Below are positions 1-6,201 of a stretch of 6,201 bases of DNA, one piece after another. The stretch spans positions 1 to 6,201 of the forward strand of contig CALCIC010000314.1 in assembly GCA_937907405.1 (NCBI GenBank), read 5' to 3'. Below the pieces are notes generated by a model. That model was not told the DNA's origin. It searched no databases and saw only the letters and a list, made by a program, of their open reading frames with translations. How positions within the stretch are numbered: the first letter of the stretch is position 1; each line of letters starts with the position of its first letter. Source of the DNA: an uncultured Isosphaeraceae bacterium. Lineage in GTDB: Bacteria; Planctomycetota; Planctomycetia; Isosphaerales; Isosphaeraceae. The position numbers were made by a program, and so were the translations under genes.

Positions 1-1
1 C

Positions 2-766
2 GCCGCCGCCGTCGACCTGCCGAGGCACCGCCACTCAATCGAGTTCGAGGACGTCGAGTTCGGCTACCACGGCCGCGAGCCCGTCCTCAAGGGGCTGTCG
101 CTGACCGTTCGACACGGCGAGACGATCGCCCTGGTCGGCCCCAACGGCTGCGGCAAGACGACGATGATGAACCTGTTGCCCCGGTTCTGGGACGTCGACT
201 CGGGGACGATCCGCATCGACGGCCGCGACGTCCGCGAATATCGAGGGCGCAGTCTCCGCCGCCAGATCGGCATCGTCCCCCAGGAGACGATCCTGTTCCA
301 GGACACCATCGCCAGGAACATCGCCTACGGCGACCCCGGCGCCAGCCGCGACGCGATCATCGAGGCCGCCAAGAGGTCGTACGCCCATCAGTTCATCACG
401 ACGCTCCCGGAGGGCTACGACACCCTGATCGGCGAGCGCGGCCACGGCCTCTCCGGCGGCCAACGGCAGCGGATCGCCCTGGCCCGCGCCATGCTCCGCG
501 ACCCGGCCATCCTGATCCTCGACGAAGCCACCAGCGCCGTGGACATCCAGGACGAGGCCCTGATCCGCAAGGCGATCGAAGAGTTTTCGAAGGGCCGGAC
601 CACCTTCCTGATCTCGCACAGCATGGGGACGATCCAGTTCGCCGACCGCATCGTCCTGATCGACGACGGCCGGATCGAGGCCGTGGGCACCGACCTCGAA
701 TTGAAGCGTTCCAGCCCCCTCTACCGGCGGCTCCACGAGATCCACTACCACCGCGAGACCGCCTGA
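2..766 (+). CDS. ABC exporter, C-terminal ATP-binding domain (partial at 5' end)
   Basis: This is the nucleotide-binding domain of an ABC transporter of the fused membrane-plus-ATPase exporter class (MsbA/multidrug type). It would hydrolyse ATP at the inner face of the cytoplasmic membrane to drive export; the substrate cannot be read from this part. The frame is open from the left edge for 254 residues and stops with TGA at 764-766. Visible motifs (window residues): A-loop Tyr22, Walker A GPNGCGKT at 46-53, Q-loop Gln94 followed by an exporter-like ETILFQDTIARNIAYG stretch, signature LSGGQRQR at 150-157, Walker B ILILDE ending at Asp174-Glu175, D-loop SAVD at 178-181, and H-switch His206 in LISHS. 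All catalytic elements are intact, so this half looks functional. The transmembrane domain and true start lie left of the window. No clear intrinsic terminator follows it. Family assignment is secure; a dimeric half-transporter is inferred from the domain style. Confidence 0.93.
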   Translation, partial: AAAVDLPRHRHSIEFEDVEFGYHGREPVLKGLSLTVRHGETIALVGPNGCGKTTMMNLLPRFWDVDSGTIRIDGRDVREYRGRSLRRQIGIVPQETILFQDTIARNIAYGDPGASRDAIIEAAKRSYAHQFITTLPEGYDTLIGERGHGLSGGQRQRIALARAMLRDPAILILDEATSAVDIQDEALIRKAIEEFSKGRTTFLISHSMGTIQFADRIVLIDDGRIEAVGTDLELKRSSPLYRRLHEIHYHRETA

Positions 767-830
767 ATCGATCGCGCGGCCTCGACCTCGCCGATCACCC
801 ACGATCGCCCAAACTCGATTCATAGCGGAC

Positions 831-859
831 TTGCCAATCCTGAGCCGCCTCGCTAACAT
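831..859 (+). promoter_or_regulatory. Sigma70-like promoter of the tRNA-Arg gene
   Basis: A -35 box TTGCCA (831-836, five of six to TTGACA) and a -10 box TAACAT (854-859, four of six to TATAAT) are separated by exactly 17 bp. Transcription would start near 866, about 15 bases before the mature tRNA 5' end. Position, spacing and the following tRNA plus terminator make a coherent single-gene unit. This is read by eye against consensus and is not proof of activity. Confidence 0.6.
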
Positions 860-880
860 ACTCCCTGTACGTCGACACGC

Positions 881-954
<74 letters not shown>

Positions 955-992
955 CTTCCTCTCTCTCCCTTCCAGAGCCGACGGAAGCCGTC

Positions 993-1018
993 AAACCCCG
1001 TCTTTCACGGGGTTTTTT
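993..1018 (+). terminator. Rho-independent terminator after tRNA-Arg
   Basis: An 8-bp perfect stem AAACCCCG (993-1000) with CGGGGTTT (1008-1015) encloses a 7-base loop, and the right arm runs into six consecutive Ts (1013-1018). It lies 38 bases after the tRNA. A smaller hairpin, GACGG-AAG-CCGTC (980-992), sits just before it in the trailer. The T-run is only on the plus-strand side, so it serves the tRNA transcript and not the minus-strand recombinase relic. Confidence 0.85.
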
Positions 1019-1054
1019 ATTGATGCTCGGTTGCTCATCCGAAAGCGCCGTCGC

Positions 1055-1475
1055 GTCAGAATCCGACAGGTCCCGCCCCAAAGCGTCCCCTCCGGTGGGC
1101 AGATGGTGGGCAAAGACTTTGCTTATGGGTTGAACGTCCGTCCCCGTCGCGGCCAGAGTGGATGCATTCGGGCGGTCGGAGTCCGGTCTCAGCGAGGGGA
1201 CCGAAAGGGCGGCGGCGTTCACATCCACGACGCGGGGCGTCCCCCCAACGGCGTCCGCCAGAGTTGCCAGCATGCCGCGCAGGGCGTGGAAGTCGAAGTA
1301 TCGGCCGGACGGATTCACGTGGGGGACGCCAGCGGATTCCAGGTCGAAGCGGAGTAGGTTCGCCCCCTTGCCGACAGGCGAATTGAAGTCGGATTCGCCA
1401 GAGTGCGGGGAGGCGACGCGGGGCCGTAGATCGCTCGCCAAGATCGGCGGGGAGGAGCAACGTCGCGGCCCCACC
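1055..1475 (-). pseudogene. Decayed tyrosine recombinase (phage-type integrase), C-terminal part
   Basis: Read on the minus strand this retains the C-terminal region of a tyrosine recombinase of the kind common in planctomycetes. The recognisable pieces are LLRFDLESAGVPHV (about 1357-1316), GRYFDFHALRGMLATLADA (about 1306-1250), which carries the HxLR catalytic box at 1288-1277, then VPSLRPDSDRP and the typical tail piece ATGTD (about 1150-1136). Between HALR and ATGTD only about 40 residues remain. The later catalytic His/Trp box and the nucleophilic Tyr segment (usually near RHS...LT..YT) are absent, so an internal deletion is inferred. Upstream, the LPADL-like piece lies in another minus frame around 1460-1440, which implies a frameshift there, and traces may extend to about 1545. 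No intact start or catalytic core exists. The reading frame continues through the antisense of the terminator and tRNA, so its natural stop is lost or unclear. Family calls are from memory of motifs, not a search. Confidence 0.7.
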
Positions 1476-1656
1476 GCGCGGTCGTCGACTTTGATCCGGC
1501 GGGAGTTCGATCTCGTCCTGGCCTTACGGACTGTCGGCCGTTACCTGGCGCGAGGAGCTTCCTCGCCAATCGGCCGCGACGGCGCTTCCCCCGACCAAGA
1601 ATCTCGGGCTCATGTGGGGGATTCGGTGAAGCGCTGCGGTCCGCAAGACCACCTGA

Positions 1657-1760
1657 TACAAGCCCGAAGCGCAAGCGAGGGTGGATTTCACGAGGCCCTG
1701 AACCGTACCCGACGTGGCGCGGTTCCGCGGGCGATCCCTCGCTTGCGCTTCGGGCTTGTA
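1657..1760. repeat. Planctomycete-type palindromic repeat (25-bp inverted arms)
   Basis: The 25-base arm at 1657-1681 (starting TACAAGCCCGAAGCGCAAGC) is perfectly reverse-complementary to 1736-1760. The 54-base spacer contains a second perfect inverted pair, GAACCG (1700-1705) with CGGTTC (1720-1725), so the unit can fold as a nested hairpin. Translations of the arms give QARSASEG, PEAQAR, HPRLRFGLV and SLACASGL, peptides I recall as recurrent spurious annotations in planctomycete genomes. It is therefore best read as a dispersed REP- or MITE-like element, not a gene. No target-site duplication was identified. Confidence 0.85.
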
Positions 1761-1788
1761 TTTCAAGGCTTCGCCACCACCTTCTCCT

Positions 1789-1935
1789 CATGAGCCGAAT
1801 CTCGAAGAGGTGAAGGAGTGGCTGAAACAGACCTACCCCTCCATCGCGAAGGGAACCGAGCGCGAAAGATCACGCGATCTACTAGGGAGACAGAACCGGC
1901 GTGGCGGCGGACCACTTCAGACGCCCCACCCGATG
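1789..1935 (+). pseudogene. IS630-family transposase fragment (frameshifted, with internal stop)
   Basis: This short remnant of the DDE transposase core lies in two frames. In the first (codons from 1789) it reads PNLEEVKEWLKQTYPSIAKG, like the segment before the second block of IS630 transposases (...RWLEEEYPAIAARAK...). In the next frame (from 1868) it continues DHAIY-stop-GDRTGVAADHF, which matches the family block (A)EIYWGDETGVRADH. The conserved Trp codon has become TAG at 1883-1885 and the usual Glu after GD is Arg. A frameshift lies between about 1845 and 1868. Only about 50 codons are recognisable; the N-terminal helix-turn-helix and later catalytic residues are not seen. It is certainly nonfunctional if the assignment is right. 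No terminal inverted repeats or TA target duplications were found. Confidence 0.7.
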
Positions 1936-2554
1936 TCGTCGCCATCCAAGCCACGTGACGTATCTTTCTCCCATAAGTCATTGTGGCGAAATGCGATATA
2001 AAAAAATGGCCGCCGCCCCGATTCTTGTTGATTTGCCTCGTCGTAATCAATATGCTCTGATCTTAGGTCGCGCAAGCATATGACTTTCAGATCAAGCACG
2101 CAAGGACAGAAGGCCTTCTTGGTGGCGTGTCGTCCGTTCTTCGGCTTCTGGGTCCGCTGAATCAAGTCATGGTTAGAAGCTATCCCGCATAGGTGCGGAT
2201 GATCACTGGCCAGCAGGTCGTAATAGAAACTTGCGGGACAAAACGGCGCCGAACGACGCGAGGTTCCGGCGAGCCCCGACCGCACTCAGTGCACATGCGT
2301 CCGCATGCGAGATAGCCTCTTAGCTCGACTTGTGCACTTTTTCAGGGCTCGACGCTGCAATTTCGCCTGATTTTCCAGGGTTTTTGAGAGTTCTGGGTCC
2401 GGGCCTCTTCGCGAGCGTCTCCAGAAATTTGGTTAGGCGCCCCAGAAACCCCGGAAACAGGCGATTTCTCGCTCCGAAAATCGAGCTTGGTTGATCCTCA
2501 ATCGATTCCGGCACCTTGTCTTTGCCGATGCTGCCTCAGAATACGAGGTGAGTT
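1936..2554. other. Spacer with no recognisable gene upstream of the Tc toxin gene
   Basis: About 620 bp without a gene I can support. Parts (roughly 1975-2130) look richer in A and T than the flanks. A minus-strand frame from 2285 to 1917 gives 122 residues and another from 2514 to 2320 gives 64, but neither shows a family motif, and the first runs into the transposase remnant. A short perfect hairpin CATGCG-TC-CGCATG occurs at 2294-2307. The promoter of the toxin gene must lie here or further left, but no -35/-10 pair was convincing. The region may be more decayed mobile DNA or a long 5' leader. Confidence 0.5.
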
Positions 2555-2557
2555 ATG
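2545..2557 (+). promoter_or_regulatory. Ribosome binding site and start of the Tc toxin B gene
   Basis: A purine-rich GAGGTG (2545-2550) precedes ATG 2555-2557 by four bases. An in-frame TGA at 2549-2551 ends the upstream frame, and the single codon between it and the ATG is GTT, so no longer N-terminus is possible. This fixes ATG 2555 as the earliest start. The next in-frame ATG falls inside the conserved SpvB region and would remove the LPKGGG motif. Confidence 0.8.
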
Positions 2558-5500
2558 GCGAACGCGACGCGCGAGGGTGTCGCCGACGGGGCTGGCTCCA
2601 CGCCCAGCGACGCGCCGTTCGCGGCTCCGCAGATCAGCTTGCCAAAGGGGGGAGGCGCCCTTCGCGGAATCGGCGAGAAGTTCGCGGCCAATCCGGTAAC
2701 CGGTACGGGTTCCATGTCGGTGCCGATCGCGACTAGCCCAGGCCGTTCGGGCTTCGGGCCGCAGCTCTCGCTGTCCTACGACTCGGGGGCGGGGAATGGG
2801 CCGTTCGGCATCGGCTGGAGTCTCTCGACGCCCAGCATCACTCGAAAGACGGACAAGGGCCTTCCACGGTATCGCGATGCTGATGAATCCGACGCCTACG
2901 TTCTCTCCGGCAGCGAGGACCACGTGCCGGTTCTCAACCCCGACGGCACGCGGTGGGAGGACGAATCCACCGCGCCGGGCTACGTCATTCATCGGTACCG
3001 CCCGCGCATCGAGGGGCTCTTCGCACGCATCGAGCGCTGGACGGAGGTCGCAACCGGCGCGATCCACTGGCGGTCGATCAGCCGCGACAACGTCACGACG
3101 CTGTACGGAAAAGACGACGACTCCCGGATCGCTGACCCTGACGCGTCAGTCTCAGCCCTCCCGCCTCGAATATTCAGTTGGCTCATCTGCCAGAGCTACG
3201 ATGACAAGGGCAACGCCGTCGTTTACGAGTACGCCGAAGAGAATGACGACGGTGTGGATCTCTCACGGGCCAACGAGCGCAACCGTAACCGCGCGGCGAA
3301 CCGCTACCTGAAGCGGATCAAGTACGGCAACCGCACGCCCAATCGCGACCTCGACACCTGGAAGGCCACCGACCCGACGAAGCTCCCGAAGGAGAGCTGG
3401 ATGTTCGAGGTCGTGTTCGACTACGGCGAGGGGTATTACACGGAAAACTTGCCCGACGCCGAAAAGCGCGTGTTCGCCCTGGTCCAGATCGACCCGCCGG
3501 CTGGATCATCCTGGCCCGCCCGGCAGGACCCGTTCTCCACGTACCGGGCCGGCTTTGAGGTTCGCGCCCATCGCCTTTGCCGTCGCGTGCTCATGTTCCA
3601 TCACTTCCCGGAGGAGTTGAAAACCCAGGACTACCTGGTCCGCTCGACCGAGTTCACGTATCGCGAGACGCCCGTCGCCTCGTTCATCACGGGAGTGATC
3701 CAGGCCGGATTCGTGCGGCAGGACGACGGCGCCTACCTCAAGCGATCCTTGCCGCCTGTCGAGTTTGAATACACCGAGGCTCGGGTGCAGGCCGACGTGC
3801 GCGACGTCGATCCCGAAAGTCTGGCCAACCTCCCCGCGGGCGTCGACGGCACGGCCTACCAATGGCTGGATCTCGACGGCGAGGGGCTCCAGGGCATCCT
3901 CGCCGAGCAAGACGGCAACTGGTACTACAAGCGGAACCTGAGCCCGCTCACCTTTGATTTCGTCGACGGCCAGCCCACCGCCTCAGCGAAGTTCGAAGCC
4001 CTGACCGAAGTGTCACGGCTTCCTTCGTTCGCCGAATCTCGCGCTCTTCACCACCAGTTTCTCGACCTCGCCGGCGACGGTCGGCTTGATTGCGTCGTGC
4101 TCGACCGACCTGTATCAGGGTTCTTCGAGCGGACGGCCGACGAGGACTGGGATGCGTTCCGGCCGCTCGCGTCGACGCCGATCGTCGACTGGAGCGACCC
4201 CAATCTCCGCATGGTCGATCTCAGCGGCGACGGTCACCCCGACGTCCTCGTCAGCGAGGACGACGTCTTCACCTGGTATCCCTCGCTCGCCGAGGACGGC
4301 TTCGGTGCGCCGCTCCGGGCGTCGAAGCCGTTCGATGAGGAAAAAGGGCCGGCGATCGTCTTCGCCGACGCCACGCATTCCATCTTCCTGGCCGATATGT
4401 CGGGGGACGGCCTGACGGACATCGTTCGGGTTCGTAACGGCGAGGTCTGTTACTGGCCCAATCTGGGCTACGGCCGATTCGGTCCCAAGGTCAGCATGGA
4501 CACGGCTCCCTGGTTCGATACGCCCGACCAGTTCGAGCCCCGGCGCGTCCGCCTTGCCGACATCGACGGATCGGGCACGACGGATCTGTTCTACATCGGC
4601 CGCGACGGCGTCCGGCTCTACTTCAATCAGTCTGGCAACGCCTGGAGCGACCCGGAGCCTCTCCCGGCCTTCCCACGCGTGGACGACCTGTCCACCGTCC
4701 AGGCTCTGGACCTGCTGGGCAACGGAACCGCTTGCCTGGTCTGGACGTCCTCTCTTCCCGGGGACGCAACCCGTTCCATGCGCTACATCGACCTCATGGG
4801 CGGCGAGAAGCCACACCTCCTCGTGAGAAGCTGGAACAATCTGGGCGCCGAGACCCGCGTCGAGTACGCGCCCTCGACCAAGTTCTATCTCGTCGATCGC
4901 CAGGCGGGGCGGCCCTGGCTGACGCGGCTCCCGTTCCCGGTCCACGTCGTGGAGCGGGTCGAAACCTACGACTGGCTGAGCCGGAATCGGTTCGTCACCC
5001 GCTACACCTACCATCACGGGTATTACGACGGCGCCGAGCGCGAGTTTCGCGGCTTCGGCATGGTCGAGCAACTCGATACCGAGGAGCTGGGCGCGCTCGG
5101 CCAGACCGGGACGTTTCCCGACGCCGTCAACATCGACGCGGCTTCCTACGTGCCGCCCGTGCTCACCAGGACCTGGTTCCACACCGGTGCATGGCCTCTA
5201 GGCGACCGTGTATCTCGCCACTTCGAGGACGAGTATTACCGGGAGTCCGACCTCTCGGAAGGCATCGTCGGGCTGACGGACGCCAAGTTTGAGGCGATGC
5301 TCCTCCCGGATACGGTGTTTCCCGAAGGCCTCGCCTCCGAGGAGATCCGCGAGGCCTGCCGCTCGCTCAAGGGGGCGATCCTGCGGCAGGAAGTCTACGC
5401 ACTCGACGGAACGGAGGAATCCGACCGGCCCTACAGCGTCTCGGAGCGGAATTACACCATCAACCCCGTGCAGCCCTTCGGCGGCAACCGACACGCCGTA

Positions 5501-6201
5501 TTCTTCACGCACGCACGCGAGACGATCGACTTCCACTATGAGCGGAAGCTGTTTGACGTCGCCGGTGAAAAACTCGCCGACCCTCGCGTGACTCACAACC
5601 TGATCCTCGCCGTGGACCCGTACGGCAACGAGCTGCTCTCCGTGGCGATCGGCTATGGCCGACGACACGACGACCCCGACCCGGTCCTGTCAGACGAGGA
5701 CCGCGCGAAGCAGAATCAGGTTCATATCACGTACACCGAGACCGCCTACACCAAGCCGATCCTGGAGCAAGACGCCTACCGCGCCCCCGCGCCTTCCGAG
5801 ACGCGCACCCACGAACTCGGTCGGTTCCAGCCCAAGGCGGCCGTCCCGGGGATCACGAACCTCTTCCGCTTTGAGGACTTCTTCGATACCGATGGCTCGG
5901 TCGTCTTCGGGACGATCCCCGAGGCCCTCTACGAGGACCCGCGGGGATCGGGCGTCCCAGCCGGCGCTTCCTACCGCCGACTGATCGAACGGGTCCGCAC
6001 GCTTTACCGCAAGGACGATCTCACCGATCTCCTCGCCTTGGGCGAGCTTGAGCCGTTCGCCTTGCCCGGCGCAAGCTACAAGCTCGCTTTCACGCCGGGG
6101 CTTCTGGCCGATGTGTTCACCCGGAAACTTGGCGGGGGGCCGACGCAAGACCTGATTCCCGCTCCCGCCGATGTCCTCGGCGGCAATGGCGACGACCACG
6201 G
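2555..6201 (+). CDS. Tc (ABC) insecticidal-type toxin complex B component, TcaC/TcdB-like, SpvB N-terminus (partial at 3' end)
   Basis: This is the first 1215 codons of a Tc-toxin B subunit; the frame is open at the right edge. In known Tc toxins, TcB with the RHS protein TcC forms a hollow cocoon that encapsulates a toxic peptide, and the TcB beta-propeller docks on and gates the TcA channel. Visible order: a SpvB-like N-terminus with LPKGGGALRGIG (29-40) and YDSGAGNGPFGIGW (75-88); a YRAGFEVRAHRLC segment (330-342) that parallels TcaC; six DxxGxG motifs at Asp439, 504, 555, 614, 669 and 719 with CYWPNLGYGRFG (632-643) and LYFNQSGN (688-695), fitting beta-propeller blades; a TcdB middle region from Asn761 with HGYYDGAEREFRGFG (821-835); then SLKG...LRQEVYALDG (937 on), VDPYGN (1020-1025) and a TYTETAYT segment (1059 on). 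There is no obvious signal peptide or membrane segment. Photorhabdus TcaC/TcdB proteins are about 1480 residues, so the missing part may be a few hundred codons, or more if TcC is fused. Family confidence is high; target and toxicity are unknown. Confidence 0.93.
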   Translation, partial: MANATREGVADGAGSTPSDAPFAAPQISLPKGGGALRGIGEKFAANPVTGTGSMSVPIATSPGRSGFGPQLSLSYDSGAGNGPFGIGWSLSTPSITRKTDKGLPRYRDADESDAYVLSGSEDHVPVLNPDGTRWEDESTAPGYVIHRYRPRIEGLFARIERWTEVATGAIHWRSISRDNVTTLYGKDDDSRIADPDASVSALPPRIFSWLICQSYDDKGNAVVYEYAEENDDGVDLSRANERNRNRAANRYLKRIKYGNRTPNRDLDTWKATDPTKLPKESWMFEVVFDYGEGYYTENLPDAEKRVFALVQIDPPAGSSWPARQDPFSTYRAGFEVRAHRLCRRVLMFHHFPEELKTQDYLVRSTEFTYRETPVASFITGVIQAGFVRQDDGAYLKRSLPPVEFEYTEARVQADVRDVDPESLANLPAGVDGTAYQWLDLDGEGLQGILAEQDGNWYYKRNLSPLTFDFVDGQPTASAKFEALTEVSRLPSFAESRALHHQFLDLAGDGRLDCVVLDRPVSGFFERTADEDWDAFRPLASTPIVDWSDPNLRMVDLSGDGHPDVLVSEDDVFTWYPSLAEDGFGAPLRASKPFDEEKGPAIVFADATHSIFLADMSGDGLTDIVRVRNGEVCYWPNLGYGRFGPKVSMDTAPWFDTPDQFEPRRVRLADIDGSGTTDLFYIGRDGVRLYFNQSGNAWSDPEPLPAFPRVDDLSTVQALDLLGNGTACLVWTSSLPGDATRSMRYIDLMGGEKPHLLVRSWNNLGAETRVEYAPSTKFYLVDRQAGRPWLTRLPFPVHVVERVETYDWLSRNRFVTRYTYHHGYYDGAEREFRGFGMVEQLDTEELGALGQTGTFPDAVNIDAASYVPPVLTRTWFHTGAWPLGDRVSRHFEDEYYRESDLSEGIVGLTDAKFEAMLLPDTVFPEGLASEEIREACRSLKGAILRQEVYALDGTEESDRPYSVSERNYTINPVQPFGGNRHAVFFTHARETIDFHYERKLFDVAGEKLADPRVTHNLILAVDPYGNELLSVAIGYGRRHDDPDPVLSDEDRAKQNQVHITYTETAYTKPILEQDAYRAPAPSETRTHELGRFQPKAAVPGITNLFRFEDFFDTDGSVVFGTIPEALYEDPRGSGVPAGASYRRLIERVRTLYRKDDLTDLLALGELEPFALPGASYKLAFTPGLLADVFTRKLGGGPTQDLIPAPADVLGGNGDDH

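Noticed and set aside
1657..1760. The inverted repeat as a CRISPR unit or as IS terminal repeats.
   Set aside because: There are only two arms in opposite orientation with one spacer, and no transposase lies between them.
1917..2285. A 122-residue minus-strand frame upstream of the toxin gene.
   Set aside because: It has no recognisable domain and overlaps the transposase remnant. It may be chance in decayed DNA, so it is noted in the spacer entry but not called as a gene.
2294..2307. Short perfect hairpin CATGCG-TC-CGCATG.
   Set aside because: The two-base loop and 6-bp stem have no T-run or partner site, and it could occur by chance; not called as a terminator or operator.
4115..5182. A 355-residue minus-strand frame inside the toxin gene.
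   Set aside because: It is the antisense shadow of well-conserved TcB codons in high-GC DNA, and its low-complexity Asp/Glu/Val/Ala-rich sequence matches no family.
5690..6199. A 169-residue minus-strand frame at the right edge.
   Set aside because: It lies antisense to conserved TcdB-middle sequence and shows no motif; it is a high-GC shadow.

Overview
The window is high-GC DNA, most likely from a planctomycete of the Isosphaeraceae type. This rests on the 25-bp palindromic repeat whose translations read QARSASEG, PEAQAR or HPRLRFGLV (I recall it from many planctomycete genomes) and on the style of the integrase relic. It is a lineage guess, not a proof.

Layout: (1) 2-766, plus strand: the C-terminal half (ATP-binding domain) of a type I ABC exporter, cut by the left edge. 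(2) 831-1018: a compact tRNA-Arg(ACG) unit with a sigma70-like promoter, the tRNA at 881-954 and an intrinsic terminator. (3) About 1055-1935: a small graveyard of mobile DNA beside the tRNA 3' end. It holds a decayed tyrosine recombinase on the minus strand pointing toward the tRNA, a perfect 25-bp inverted repeat with a nested inner stem, and a frameshifted, stop-containing fragment of an IS630-family transposase on the plus strand. (4) About 1936-2554: roughly 620 bp in which I recognise no gene. (5) 2555 to the right edge, plus strand: the first 1215 codons of a large gene for a Tc (ABC) toxin B component of the TcaC/TcdB type. It has a SpvB-like N-terminus, a series of six DxxGxG motifs that fits a beta-propeller, and TcdB middle domains. 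The frame is open at the edge.

The arrangement of tRNA gene, dead integrase, dead transposase and repeats, then a toxin-complex gene, suggests that the Tc gene lies in an old tRNA-anchored genomic island. In known Tc systems the B component, with the RHS-containing C component, forms a hollow cocoon that carries a cytotoxic C-terminal peptide and docks on the TcA translocation channel. No TcA or TcC/effector portion is visible here; they would be expected to the right. The ABC exporter and the tRNA look like ordinary chromosomal genes on the other side of the junction.
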